From NCBI GenBank assembly GCA_020724265.1, contig DYHH01000008.1, positions 62,001 to 126,000 of the forward strand: a stretch of DNA of 64,000 nucleotides, read 5' to 3'. Positions 19,352-27,018 of the stretch are shown in pieces. The notes under the pieces were generated by a model, which saw nothing but the letters and a program-made list of their open reading frames with translations, was not told the DNA's origin and did no database searches. The position numbers and the translations under genes are program-made. This DNA is from Melioribacter roseus. GTDB taxonomy: Bacteria; Bacteroidota; Ignavibacteria; Ignavibacteriales; Melioribacteraceae. Each line of letters opens with the position of its first letter. The stretch's first letter is position 1.

Positions 19352-19921
19352 CTATTTAGTTTTTACTCTTTCAACATACTCTCCGGTACGTGTATCAACT
19401 TTCAGCATATCCCCTTCGTTAACAAAAAGAGGAACGTTTATTTCAGCACCGGTTTCTAATTTAGCCGGTTTCATTACGTTTGTTGCCGTGTCGCCTCTGA
19501 ATCCGGGTTCTGTTTCAATTACTTCCAGGTTTACGAATATAGGAATATCAACATTAATAATCTGGTCTTTATCATCCATCAACAATTCCACCTCGGTACT
19601 CTCTTTCAAGAATTTTCTTCCATCACCGAATAATTCTTCTTGAACCGTCATTTGTTCATAAGTGTCATTGTCCATCAATACATAACCAGCCGAATCTTTA
19701 TAGAGAAATTGATATTTTCTTCTTTCAACCCGAACGACTTCGACACTTTCACCGGAACGAAAAGTATTATCAAGCACTTTTCCGGTTCTCAAATTTTTAA
19801 GTGTTGTTCGAACAAATGCACCGCCTTTACCGGGCTTAACATGCTGAAACTCGGTTATAGTATATAGATCGTTTTTAAACTTAATAATAAGACCGTTTCT
19901 AAAATCTGAAGTATCCGCCAT
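19352..19921 (-). CDS. efp: elongation factor P
   Basis: Relieves ribosome stalling at polyproline. The 189-residue protein has three beta domains: KOW-like N-terminal, central OB and C-terminal OB, with the signature [17 protein letters not shown]. The tip loop VKPGKGGAF carries Lys32 at the position modified in many EF-P proteins. The modifying enzyme is not in the window. It leads accB by 8 bases. Confidence 0.96.
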   Translation of the reverse strand: MADTSDFRNGLIIKFKNDLYTITEFQHVKPGKGGAFVRTTLKNLRTGKVLDNTFRSGESVEVVRVERRKYQFLYKDSAGYVLMDNDTYEQMTVQEELFGDGRKFLKESTEVELLMDDKDQIINVDIPIFVNLEVIETEPGFRGDTATNVMKPAKLETGAEINVPLFVNEGDMLKVDTRTGEYVERVKTK

Positions 19922-19974
19922 ATTTGCTTCAATCCATTTTTTTGGTTAAAAAATATTTACGACAATGTACAGAA

Positions 19975-20676
19975 TCAAGAATTTAATTTAATTTCAATTT
20001 CCGCAAGATATCTATCCGCATCTCTCGCTTCTTGAGATTGTGCATATTGATCTTTCAATGTTTCCAGGAGTGATTTAGCGGATTTATAATCATTTGTTTT
20101 GATATAATTAATCGCACTACTTAGTAAGTATTGACTATTGAGTACATTGTTGGAATAAGTATTGGCTGCATCTCTGAAATATTTTGCAGCTTTCTCAAAT
20201 TCACCGTTAGCTTCATAACAAGCAGCCATACCCGCTAAAGAAGACGCTTTATAAAGTTTATTACTACCTGAATATTTCTTATAATGTTTCAAAGCATTTT
20301 CAACGTCGCCTGTATAAAAATACGAATTTGCAAGAAAGATACGAGCGATTTCTCCAGCCTCGGTTCCACTATATTTATCAGCTACTTCGGCTAAACTTGG
20401 TATACCCGGAACATTGCTCCCCTGAATTACTGCATTAAAATTGCTGCTATGATATTGTTGAGAAGCTTTTGACAATGCTGCAGTTGCTTCAATTTGTTTA
20501 GTTTTGGATTGACCTGCGAAATATACAATTGCAGCAATCAATATAACAATAACAGCCGCTGCTGCATATACTTGATTCTTATAAACTTCAAAGTACTGCA
20601 ATGTTTTTGAATATAAGGCAACTAACTTATCTTCTTTAATATTTTTTTTACCGAATTTTTTCTTTTTTGCTAACAC
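19975..20676 (-). CDS. single-pass membrane TPR protein (YfgM/TPR_21-like)
   Basis: A 233-residue protein with a Lys-rich N-terminus, one transmembrane helix at about residues 37-54 (VYAAAAVIVILIAAIVYFA), and TPR-type helices outside. These include EIARIFLANSYFYTGDVENALKHY, SLAGMAACYEANGEFEKAAKYF and YKSAKSLLETLKDQYAQ. The arrangement matches the TPR_21 family, including YfgM, a periplasmic helper of the Sec/BamB system. The role here is inference from architecture. It lies upstream of efp. Confidence 0.72.
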   Translation of the reverse strand: MLAKKKKFGKKNIKEDKLVALYSKTLQYFEVYKNQVYAAAAVIVILIAAIVYFAGQSKTKQIEATAALSKASQQYHSSNFNAVIQGSNVPGIPSLAEVADKYSGTEAGEIARIFLANSYFYTGDVENALKHYKKYSGSNKLYKASSLAGMAACYEANGEFEKAAKYFRDAANTYSNNVLNSQYLLSSAINYIKTNDYKSAKSLLETLKDQYAQSQEARDADRYLAEIEIKLNS

Positions 20677-20721
20677 ATTAACTCCAATACTGTTTTTTTA
20701 AGCTAAGTAATTTAATAAATC

Positions 20722-21759
20722 TTAAAGTCCAATTCTAATATGATTTGAGAAAATCCATGCTTTTCCTTCGAGATAAATTTCTACCCGGTAAGCTCCTTTT
20801 TTTGTAATTATGAATTGTGAGTCAATATTCTCGGTTTCGTCGATTATTTTCCCATTTCTTACAAGTTTAATTACACCGGTAATGTTTGGAAGAAAGACTC
20901 GAAGCCTAACTTGATCAGTCAACGGAATATCATCGCCCATATGAAAAATTTTACCACCGGATTCAGCAAAAAACCTAAAACCTTTTGCATCCCCGTGATA
21001 ATAATTTGACACAAAACATCTACCGGATTTTAAAGCATCGTAAAGAATTCTTTTAGATTTTTCAACATCATTTTTGTCTACACTTTCGTTAGTTAAGATA
21101 TGTGTTCTAATAGATTTAAAGAGAACTTTATACGGAAAAACTTCCACTTCAAAAAAACCTAGGACATTGATTTTATGTGCGTGGGCATCAACACCGCCGA
21201 TACCGACAACTTTTCTTTCAAGATTTAACTCATCCCACTTTGCTAAGGTTTCTGCCGGTGGCGCAACTATTGATCTTAACGGATGAACAAAATGATTATA
21301 CTTATTTTCTTCGGTTAATCCTTCCATCCATTCGGACATATGATTCCAAATTTCTATACCGGTAAAGTTGCTTATCTCCCAATCCGTCCACGGAAATGCC
21401 GGATGTTCTTCCATTGAAGATCTCTTTTCGTGCGGATGTGCAATAAAACCAATACCACCAACTTCATTTACTTTAGACACATATTCCTTTGCGGAAAGTC
21501 TTGTTGAATATGCTTCATCAATTCCGAAGGCGAGATAATGATTTTTGTTTTCCCTATCGTTTAACTCACAGCCTACTAAAACCAATGTATCATTAAACCA
21601 CTTTTGATAACCTTCTTTTAATGCACGAAGTGTATTGTGGTCGGTTATCATTATATAATCTAATCCCACTTCGTTGGCAAAGCCGGCAATTTCTTCAACT
21701 TTACCGGTACCATCGGAATAGATCGAATGCATATGTATTGCGCCAACGTATTCGTGCAT
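20722..21759 (-). CDS. PHP domain metal-dependent phosphoesterase-like protein
   Basis: A 345-residue PHP-fold protein. Metal-binding motifs are GAIHMHSIYSDGTG near the N-terminus, MITDHNTLRALKEGY, IGFIAHPHEKRS and GGVDAHAHKINV. These are the His/Asp clusters of the PHP superfamily (relatives include histidinol phosphatase and DNA polymerase PHP domains). The final 90 residues form an extra beta domain. A periplasmic signal is absent, so it is cytoplasmic. The substrate cannot be stated. A small dimeric-barrel protein and dapF are encoded immediately upstream. Confidence 0.8.
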   Translation of the reverse strand: MHEYVGAIHMHSIYSDGTGKVEEIAGFANEVGLDYIMITDHNTLRALKEGYQKWFNDTLVLVGCELNDRENKNHYLAFGIDEAYSTRLSAKEYVSKVNEVGGIGFIAHPHEKRSSMEEHPAFPWTDWEISNFTGIEIWNHMSEWMEGLTEENKYNHFVHPLRSIVAPPAETLAKWDELNLERKVVGIGGVDAHAHKINVLGFFEVEVFPYKVLFKSIRTHILTNESVDKNDVEKSKRILYDALKSGRCFVSNYYHGDAKGFRFFAESGGKIFHMGDDIPLTDQVRLRVFLPNITGVIKLVRNGKIIDETENIDSQFIITKKGAYRVEIYLEGKAWIFSNHIRIGL

Positions 21760-21785
21760 ATCAAATTTCGCGGTAAGTTGTGCGG

Positions 21786-22088
21786 TTATTCTTCAACTTC
21801 AAATAAAGTTGAATAGTTTGTAGACTGTTGTTTTATCATATCCGAAAGTTTTGTCATAAGGATATCAACTCTATCATCAGACTGGTCGTCAAAATCTTCA
21901 TATGCCTGGTTGCTTTCGAATACATATATTTCTTCAAAGTCGTTTGGTTTGCCTTTTGTTTCAAAAACCGAATAACTTTCTAATCCTTCTGCTTTAACTA
22001 AATTTTTAAGTTCGCGAATCACATCCAAATAATCTTTCCTTTTTTCCGGAAGGATGCTGTACTTAATCGAAAATATTACTTTTCCCAT
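21786..22088 (-). CDS. small protein with predicted dimeric alpha-beta barrel fold
   Basis: A 100-residue protein without clear family assignment. The pattern VIFSIKYSILPEKRKDYLDV, helix, EGLESYSVFETKG, EEIYVFESNQAYEDFDDQ resembles antibiotic-biosynthesis monooxygenase-like (ABM) ferredoxin-fold proteins, which form dimeric barrels. No catalytic residues can be named. It sits 17 bases after dapF and 26 before the PHP gene, probably on one transcript. Confidence 0.6.
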   Translation of the reverse strand: MGKVIFSIKYSILPEKRKDYLDVIRELKNLVKAEGLESYSVFETKGKPNDFEEIYVFESNQAYEDFDDQSDDRVDILMTKLSDMIKQQSTNYSTLFEVEE

Positions 22089-22105
22089 TAGTTCCTCTTT
22101 AATGA

Positions 22106-22960
22106 TTAAATTGAATATTCACCTTCATGTTCAATCTCTACCGGACCGGTTAGAGAAATGTTCTTAAAGGATTTATTTTCTACCTCGAAATTTACAATTA
22201 ATTCTGCATTAGATTTAGTAATTAATTTAATCGGCGGATTTTTTTTTGAATTAAAATAAGAAATAAAAGCTGCCGCCACCGAACCCGTTCCGCAAGCAAG
22301 TGTTTCGGCTTCAACTCCTTTTTCGTACGAACGAATTTTAACCGAGTCAGCCAAATATTGAACAAAATTCACATTTACACCCAAAGGCTGAAATTCCGGT
22401 GCATACCTGATTTCTTTGCCGATTATTTCTACCGGCAAATCTTCAATTTGCTTAAATGATGAATTGATTTTCCCCGGATCCGACAAAACATCTTCTATAT
22501 TAATAACAACATGAGGCGAACCGGTATCAATGAACGATGCAGTAATTAATTGATTATGTGCTTTTATCTTAAAATTTTGTTTGATTTTGGTGGGTGGTTG
22601 AAGATAAAATTTTATCACATCTTTTGAAATTATTTCACCCTTATATAAAACATCGTTGCTTATAAATTGAGTCTCGTTTGTAGAAATAATATTTGAAAGC
22701 TCGGCATATTTGATAGCACACCTTGCACCATTTCCGCATAAACTACCTGTAGAACCATCTGCGTTGTAATAAAACATTTTGAAATCGGAGGAATTATCAT
22801 TTTCAATAATTATTAATCCATCCGCACCAATTCCGGTTTGCCTGTTGCAAAGTTTGAGAATTTCGGAATTGATAAAATCAATTGCCGGATTTTTATTTTT
22901 ATCAACCAATATGAAATCATTACCGGCACCATTAATTTTAATGTAGGAAAATTTTTTCAT
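22106..22960 (-). CDS. dapF: diaminopimelate epimerase
   Basis: Interconverts LL- and meso-diaminopimelate for lysine and peptidoglycan synthesis, in the cytoplasm. The 284-residue protein has both active-site cysteines (SLCGNGARCAIKYAE and ETLACGTGSVAAAF) and the opening INGAGNDFILVD. Length is normal. It appears to head a dapF-ABM-PHP operon transcribed away from the accessory island, so it marks the chromosomal edge of that island. Confidence 0.96.
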   Translation of the reverse strand: MKKFSYIKINGAGNDFILVDKNKNPAIDFINSEILKLCNRQTGIGADGLIIIENDNSSDFKMFYYNADGSTGSLCGNGARCAIKYAELSNIISTNETQFISNDVLYKGEIISKDVIKFYLQPPTKIKQNFKIKAHNQLITASFIDTGSPHVVINIEDVLSDPGKINSSFKQIEDLPVEIIGKEIRYAPEFQPLGVNVNFVQYLADSVKIRSYEKGVEAETLACGTGSVAAAFISYFNSKKNPPIKLITKSNAELIVNFEVENKSFKNISLTGPVEIEHEGEYSI

Positions 22961-22968
22961 AAGCGGAC

Positions 22969-22999
22969 GAAATTTAGTTTATAATGGAAAGGTTTGCAA
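22969..22999 (-). promoter_or_regulatory. possible Bacteroidota-type promoter of dapF
   Basis: On the minus strand TTG (22999-22997) is followed after 20 bases by TAAATTTC (22976-22969). This is one mismatch from the -7 consensus TAnnTTTG with an allowed spacer. It lies only a few bases before the dapF start codon, so the leader would be very short. Sequence match only. Confidence 0.3.
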
Positions 23000-23012
23000 T
23001 GAAAATAAAGTA

Positions 23013-23377
23013 AAATAGTAATTTGTGGTCTAATAAAGGTAAAAGAAGAAAGAAAACTATTATTATAACTTGTCAACTTTTTTCAGGACAACACAGGAGA
23101 AACTAAATCCTAAAATCTAATTTAGAAATCCTAAACAAATTAGAAGCACAAAACTCCAAATAATAAACTAATTAGTTTGTTTGGAACATTTGAATTTATT
23201 GTTTATGATTTGTTTAGAAATTAGAGTTTTGACATTAGTATTTTCCTGGCAGCACTGAAAATCAGACCTATAGCATTACCATCTTTTTATTTTATAAGAA
23301 TTTAACTTCTCCAATTCTGTAAACGTATAAAACAGGGAAATAGTAATTTGCGGTCTAATAAAGGCAAAAGAAGAAAA
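23013..23377. repeat. pair of 40-bp direct repeats, 325 bp apart
   Basis: The 40 bases at 23013-23052 recur at 23338-23377 with only a few differences, mostly C/T changes; both contain GGTCTAATAAAGG and AAAAGAAGAAA. The gene-free stretch 22961-23590 between dapF and the toxin-antitoxin locus therefore contains a local duplication and no ORF that I can support. The repeats could be traces of insertion or slippage at the island border. Confidence 0.6.
23096..23250. repeat. AT-rich imperfect palindrome of about 150 bp
   Basis: The left part contains TCTAATTTAGAAATCCTAAAC and CACAAAACTCC. The right part contains ATTTGTTTAGAAATTAGAG and AGTTTTGAC, so the halves are roughly inverted copies around TTAGTTTGTTTGGAACATTT. 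From memory, similar long Gram-negative intergenic palindromes with TTTGTTTAGAATTTAG-type arms occur in many genomes. No coding potential was seen. It could be a mobile or REP-like element. Confidence 0.4.
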
Positions 23378-23555
23378 TACAATTGCCGGGATATATCAAT
23401 TAATTCTTTTTTACGGAGAGCTTTTTATAAATTTATTAAGTTGCGAAAATCTACACCCGCTTGCTATCCTCCGAAGCTGAATTGTAGCGAAGGAGGAGCC
23501 AGCCATCTGTAAGGCGGATTAAAGATGTTAGCCTTTGAAATTTATTTTCTTGATA

Positions 23556-23575
23556 ATATGTCATATCTGACATAT
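23556..23575. promoter_or_regulatory. palindromic operator candidate of the toxin-antitoxin locus
   Basis: Perfect inverted repeat ATATGTCA-TATC-TGACATAT. A second perfect palindrome, TATCATGATA, lies at 23581-23590. Both are just upstream of the HigB-like remnant, where HigA-type antitoxins bind to repress their operon. No sequence match to a known operator is claimed. Confidence 0.5.
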
Positions 23576-23591
23576 CTTTATATCATGATAA

Positions 23592-23744
23592 TTCAAGATA
23601 AACCTCTCATCTGGTTGCGTGGATATTAGAGTTGATGATGATGCAACAATAATTCTTAAAGTATTTATGAAGAAAACTCAACAGACGCCTAAAAATATTA
23701 TAGATGTATGTAAAAAGAGAATAAAGGAATATGACAACGAATAG
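23592..23744 (+). pseudogene. HigB/Gp49-like toxin remnant
   Basis: The frame reads from the stop at 23589 to a TAG at 23742-23744. It contains LSSGCVDIRVDDDATIILK and then VFMKKTQQTPKNIIDVCKKR, ending IKEYDNE. The last 30 residues match the C-terminus of HigB/RelE-type toxins of the phage Gp49 family (consensus around FVKKTQKTP...A..R..EY). The usual 100-120 residue protein is reduced to about 50. The beta strands between the IRVDD and IILK segments and the whole N-terminus are missing, and there is no normal start. It overlaps the antitoxin start by 14 bases, as in intact pairs. Loss of toxin function is inferred from the deletion. Confidence 0.65.
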
Positions 23745-24048
23745 TCAGAAACAAAAAAACTTAGAGAAAAAAGGTTGGAAAATAGGTTCAACCGCAGAGT
23801 TTCTCGGTTTATCGGAAGAAGAATCTTCATACATAGAATTAAAATTAAAACTAGGCACTAATTTAAGAAAGTTGCGAACGGAGAAAAAATTAACACAAGT
23901 TGAATTGGCAAAAATTATTAAATCAAGCCAATCGCGAGTAGCAAAACTTGAAATAGGTGATCCTTCTGTTTCACTTGATCTCATTATTAGATCCTTATTA
24001 GCTCTTGGCACATCAAACAAAGAAATTGCTCGAGCTATCTCCTCTTAA
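23731..24048 (+). CDS. HigA-type antitoxin / XRE-family regulator
   Basis: A 105-residue protein with an N-terminal arm (about 1-38) typical of Gp49-partner antitoxins (GSTAEFLGLSEEESSYIELK). An XRE helix-turn-helix follows at about 45-95 (LRKLRTEKKLTQVELAKIIKSSQSRVAKLE). In this family it neutralises the HigB toxin and represses the operon. Here the toxin frame is deleted, so the gene may persist as an orphan antitoxin or a stray regulator. It is the only plus-strand gene of the island and sits directly before the first attC-like site, in the opposite direction to the cassette genes. Confidence 0.82.
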   Translation: MTTNSQKQKNLEKKGWKIGSTAEFLGLSEEESSYIELKLKLGTNLRKLRTEKKLTQVELAKIIKSSQSRVAKLEIGDPSVSLDLIIRSLLALGTSNKEIARAISS

Positions 24049-24061
24049 TATTTTATGAAAA

Positions 24062-24157
24062 GGCTAGCGGCGTTGCCGATAAGCGATGTACCAACTTGCC
24101 CGTCCTCCTACTTCCGTTAGGTCCCGGTGTTTTCTAGAGCGGATTTGCTGATTAGGT
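24062..24157 (-). other. attC-like site (last of the array)
   Basis: Read on the minus strand: R''-like ACCTAAT begins 6 bases after the stop of the lipoprotein gene. A second ACCTAAC lies further in. A hairpin-forming core follows, and the end is CGCTTATCGGCAACGCCGCTAGCC, comparable to the L'-R' end of known attC sites except GCTAGCC in place of GTTRRRY. Length is 96 bp. Judged by eye only. Confidence 0.45.
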
Positions 24158-24163
24158 GATTTA

Positions 24164-24826
24164 CTATTTTAATATTACACCCCATTCTGTCACTACAAAT
24201 CCATTACGATCGAAATATGGAATTGGTTGTGGAGGTGATATCATTTGTTCACTGTTAAATCCCTCAATTACATAAAATAGTCTTAGAATATTATCTGGAT
24301 AAATTGAAAATTTTAGTTGAATAATTTTTTCTATCACTGCCGAGTATTGTGGAAAAACAGCATAGTATTCATAGTCAGTTAATATTGGTATCCAATATTC
24401 TATAAAATCATTTTTTTCACTTTCATTAAAACCAGTTGCAAGCAGATTATTTGTGAAAAAATTAAAAAGAGAATCTCTATTTATTGACCATCCATAATCA
24501 TATTGATAAACCTCCGGGCACTGAGCTTCATAATAAAGATAATCATACTCTTCATTTATTTTCCCGGACGGATCAACTTTGACATACCATCCATCATAAT
24601 AGTACGGTTCTGACTCGACAATACTACCACCTAAAGGAAATTCTATCTTTACAGAGAGCGAACAAACGGATGTAGGATAAAGATAAAGGTTAGGTTTTCT
24701 TACAACAGGTCCGCCGGTAGTATCTGGGATTGTTATTTCTGGTTCGGTAGAGTTTTTACACCCGGATGAAAATAGCAGCGTAACTGCTATAATAACCATT
24801 GTGAGCAACAGCAATATCTTTTTCAT
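24164..24826 (-). CDS. cassette-borne lipoprotein with YLYP-type domain
   Basis: A 220-residue lipoprotein. The signal peptide ends in the lipobox SSGC (Cys about residue 23). A short Pro/Thr linker follows and then a domain opening with RKPNLYLYPTSVCSLSVKI. A KP-x-(I/L)YLYP start followed by DGWYVKVDPSGKI and YDYLYYEAQ is a pattern I recognise from uncharacterised secreted proteins of many bacteria. The molecular function is unknown. It lies between two attC-like segments, with its stop 6 bases from one and its start 21 bases from the other, as for a gene cassette. Confidence 0.65.
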   Translation of the reverse strand: MKKILLLLTMVIIAVTLLFSSGCKNSTEPEITIPDTTGGPVVRKPNLYLYPTSVCSLSVKIEFPLGGSIVESEPYYYDGWYVKVDPSGKINEEYDYLYYEAQCPEVYQYDYGWSINRDSLFNFFTNNLLATGFNESEKNDFIEYWIPILTDYEYYAVFPQYSAVIEKIIQLKFSIYPDNILRLFYVIEGFNSEQMISPPQPIPYFDRNGFVVTEWGVILK

Positions 24827-24847
24827 TTTATCCTCACTTTATTATTG

Positions 24848-24965
24848 ACATTAAGGCGTCGCAAATAACCCGTTTATCCCGAAGTAGATTTACGAGGCTG
24901 CCAAAAAACAACAATTTTACTAAATAACGCATGGTAAAATTACCAAGAGCTGGTCATGTAGCTAT
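24848..24965 (-). other. weak attC-like segment
   Basis: The intergenic region between the DUF3795 and YLYP genes. On the minus strand it ends GGTTATTTGCGACGCCTTAATGT, which aligns with the right ends of the better attC-like sites, but the GTTRRRY box is degenerate. A GGTAAAATTACC palindrome lies inside. The left box is not convincing. Confidence 0.3.
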
Positions 24966-24978
24966 AATAAAAACGTAA

Positions 24979-25416
24979 TTAATCTGTTCTATAATTTTGA
25001 ATAACCCTCTTTTCACCACACTCCAAACATATTTCTCTATGAACACAAATAATGTTTCCACATTTTGAACAAGCCCATTTCTGTTTTTCTTTCAGAGTAA
25101 ATTTTCGTATACCTATTTCTTTTATAGAGTTTAGATTCTCGATCATACTCATTCCATATTTTGCTTTATAGCGTATATCAAGATTCTTAATTCTTTTACA
25201 AGGAAATTTATGACAAGTAAAACAGTACTTTGATTTACCACTTGATAATAATTCACAGTTTTTTATTGAACAGTTGATACAATGATTCGGCTTGTTTAGA
25301 CTAGTTGATTGGCAACCATCGCATTTATTTTTTAAACGATGATAACCAAGACAGAGACCACAGTTCATCCCACAAGGCGCTATCAGTGAAGATGTTAAAT
25401 TAATATTTATGTGCAA
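24979..25416 (-). CDS. DUF3795 family cysteine-rich protein (cassette gene)
   Basis: A 145-residue protein opening with the DUF3795 signature LIAPCGMNCGLCLGY and followed by further pairs (KCDGCQ, HCINCSIKNCEL, YCFTCHKFPCKR). A final zinc-ribbon-like part (WACSKCGNIICVHREICLECG) closes it. The Cys pattern implies metal binding, zinc or iron-sulfur; the role is unknown. The start is TTG at 25416, with no ATG available before the signature. It lies 56 bases after the right box of the attC-like site at 25473. Confidence 0.78.
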   Translation of the reverse strand: MHININLTSSLIAPCGMNCGLCLGYHRLKNKCDGCQSTSLNKPNHCINCSIKNCELLSSGKSKYCFTCHKFPCKRIKNLDIRYKAKYGMSMIENLNSIKEIGIRKFTLKEKQKWACSKCGNIICVHREICLECGEKRVIQNYRTD

Positions 25417-25472
25417 ACTTAAGACCCTTATCCTTGTTTATTGTTTCATTGATTTTAGATTCATATTAAGCC

Positions 25473-25657
25473 ACATAACGTTGCTGCTAAGCCGCAGCCC
25501 AGAACAACAATGCAGCTTTGAAAAACGAACGCCAATAATTATTTATAAATTTATTTTGTTCACTCCTATCAAAGAACAACTAACTTTTACAACTTTCATT
25601 TTTAATTACACAAATACCGAACAGTCTAAACCAGTCGGCTGGAAGAACGGATTAGGT
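25473..25657 (-). other. attC-like site overlapping the dehydrogenase stop
   Basis: Minus strand: R''-like ACCTAAT (25657-25651) overlaps the TAA of the dehydrogenase gene. L''-like CCAGCCGACTGG (25642-25631) can pair with the L' side GGGCTGCGGCTT (25500-25489), leaving an unpaired base. The end is GCGGCTTAGCAGCAACGTTATGT, with R' GTTATGT at 25479-25473. The last part closely resembles the right end of the known aadA attC. The 185-bp length is long but within the range of some chromosomal sites. Confidence 0.6.
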
Positions 25658-26599
25658 TTTACCATTATGCTCAATAGTTATCACTACATTTCCTTTTTTA
25701 TGTCCTTTGTCAACATATCTATGAGCTTCTACAATTTCTTCCATTGGATAGCGTCTGTCAATCACAGTTCTCAGCTTTCCTGCTTCGCAAAGGTCTTTGA
25801 GAAAGATTAGGTCTTTTACCTTTAACTTGATGTTGCCGGACATTGTAAGAACGTTTAGATAGTGTCCTGACTTGGAGAGGGATTTTTTACGTTTTGAAGA
25901 TTCAATTTTCCCTACAGCATCATAAATAACGTCGTAAGTGTCACGGTTCTGTGTAAAATCTTCTTTCGAGTAATCAATTACTTTATCCGCACCGAGGGAT
26001 TTCACCAATTCCATGTTTGAGGAACTGCATACTGCAGTAACTTCTGCACCATAGTATTTAGCAATCTGTATTGCATAAGTACCTACGCTACCGGAAGCTC
26101 CATAGATTAATACTTTTTGACCTTTCCTGATATTTGCTTTTCTAAGATGAATCAATGCAGTTATTCCGCCGTTAGAAACCGGAGCGGCTTCTTCGTGTGT
26201 CATATTAGCCGGTTTGATTGCTAGAATACCGTCCTCAGGAATGCAGCAATACTGTGCATAAGTACCAAATCTGAATTCGGTGGATGCAAAAACGGGATCG
26301 CCTACTTTAAAGAGCGTAACATCTTTACCGATTGCTTCAATTTCTCCGGAGAGTTCCATCCCGAGTATTTTATTTCTCGGTCCGGTAAAGCCGACAATTA
26401 TCCGCATAATCGGCTTGAAGAAGAAATCTTTGACCGGTCCTAAACCGGGTTCAATGCGCCGGATTTTGGTATCGCCAATATGCGCTGTTGTAGCTAATAT
26501 TTTTATGAGTACTTCATTCGGTTTAGGAAAAGGTTTTTCAACTTCCTTAATCTGAAGAACCTCGGGTGGACCATATTTTGTGCATATAACAGCTTTCAT
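25652..26599 (-). CDS. medium-chain alcohol dehydrogenase / quinone oxidoreductase-like (cassette gene)
   Basis: A 315-residue NAD(P)-dependent MDR-superfamily protein. The N-terminal GroES-like domain has [22 protein letters not shown]. The Rossmann domain has [25 protein letters not shown], and the end is [20 protein letters not shown]. The cysteine/histidine zinc ligands of classical alcohol dehydrogenases are not apparent, so it belongs with zinc-independent quinone/enone reductases. The substrate is unknown. It is flanked by attC-like segments on both sides: its stop lies inside one and its start is 27 bases from the R' box GTTAGGT of the other. Confidence 0.88.
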   Translation of the reverse strand: MKAVICTKYGPPEVLQIKEVEKPFPKPNEVLIKILATTAHIGDTKIRRIEPGLGPVKDFFFKPIMRIIVGFTGPRNKILGMELSGEIEAIGKDVTLFKVGDPVFASTEFRFGTYAQYCCIPEDGILAIKPANMTHEEAAPVSNGGITALIHLRKANIRKGQKVLIYGASGSVGTYAIQIAKYYGAEVTAVCSSSNMELVKSLGADKVIDYSKEDFTQNRDTYDVIYDAVGKIESSKRKKSLSKSGHYLNVLTMSGNIKLKVKDLIFLKDLCEAGKLRTVIDRRYPMEEIVEAHRYVDKGHKKGNVVITIEHNGKT

Positions 26600-26626
26600 A
26601 AGTTACCTTTTTGACTGTTTTGAAAA

Positions 26627-26801
26627 ACCTAACGGCGAGGCAACTAAAGCGCTGCCCAGGACAACAATGCAGCACTGAAAAACCTAAGCCGATAATTATT
26701 AAAAAACCTTTCTTATTAGAATTACTTTGAACAAGATACTTAAAACGGAGCTACAAACTTAATAAATTACAAAGGCCGATAGCGAAAGAAGCAGTCAGCT
26801 T
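26627..26801 (-). other. attC-like site with consensus GTTAGGT box
   Basis: Minus strand: L''-like AAGCTGACTGC (26801-26791) can pair with GGGCAGCGCTTT (26657-26646). The right box GTTAGGT (26633-26627) fits GTTRRRY. The central part shares a long run with the site at 25473 (ACAACAATGCAGC, GATAATTATT-like). A left R'' box was not found; an IS110 fragment starts 43 bases further out and may have replaced it. Confidence 0.55.
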
Positions 26802-26843
26802 GAACCACTTGATATTTCCAATAAATAAAAAACGAATTAGTTT

Positions 26844-26985
26844 CCTGACCAACTACTTTTGCTTGGAGGTATCATATGTTTTACACCGGTATTGATCTTC
26901 ACAAGGTCACTTCTTTCTTAACTACTCTTGACTCTTCCGGTAAAATTATCAAACAAGAAAATATTGAGAATATCTTTTGGTCAGG
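26844..26985 (+). mobile_element. IS110-family remnant bounded by 9-bp inverted repeats
   Basis: CCTGACCAA (26844-26852) and TTGGTCAGG (26977-26985) are perfect inverted copies enclosing 142 bp. Inside are a ribosome binding site (GGAGG) and the first 30-odd codons of an IS110-type transposase. IS110-family elements, especially the IS1111 group, are known to insert at integron attC sites, which fits the neighbouring attC-like segment. Only the 5' part of an element survives, or this is a short derivative. Confidence 0.55.
26876..26976 (+). pseudogene. IS110-family transposase, N-terminal fragment
   Basis: ATG at 26876 begins MFYTGIDLHKVTSFLTTLD, then SSGKIIKQENIENIF. This is the RuvC-like N-terminal strand of DEDD transposases of IS110 (GID-x-HK with the first catalytic Asp). 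The homologous reading stops near 26976 and the frame then runs into unrelated sequence to a stop at 27076, so over 90 percent of a normal 300-400 residue transposase is missing. It is non-functional. Confidence 0.7.
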
Positions 26986-27018
26986 TTGTCAAACTTGTGC
27001 GCCGAAGGTGCTTCTAAA

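Noticed and set aside
23731-24048. Antitoxin as start of a prophage
   Set aside because: No integrase, portal, capsid or lysis genes within the island.
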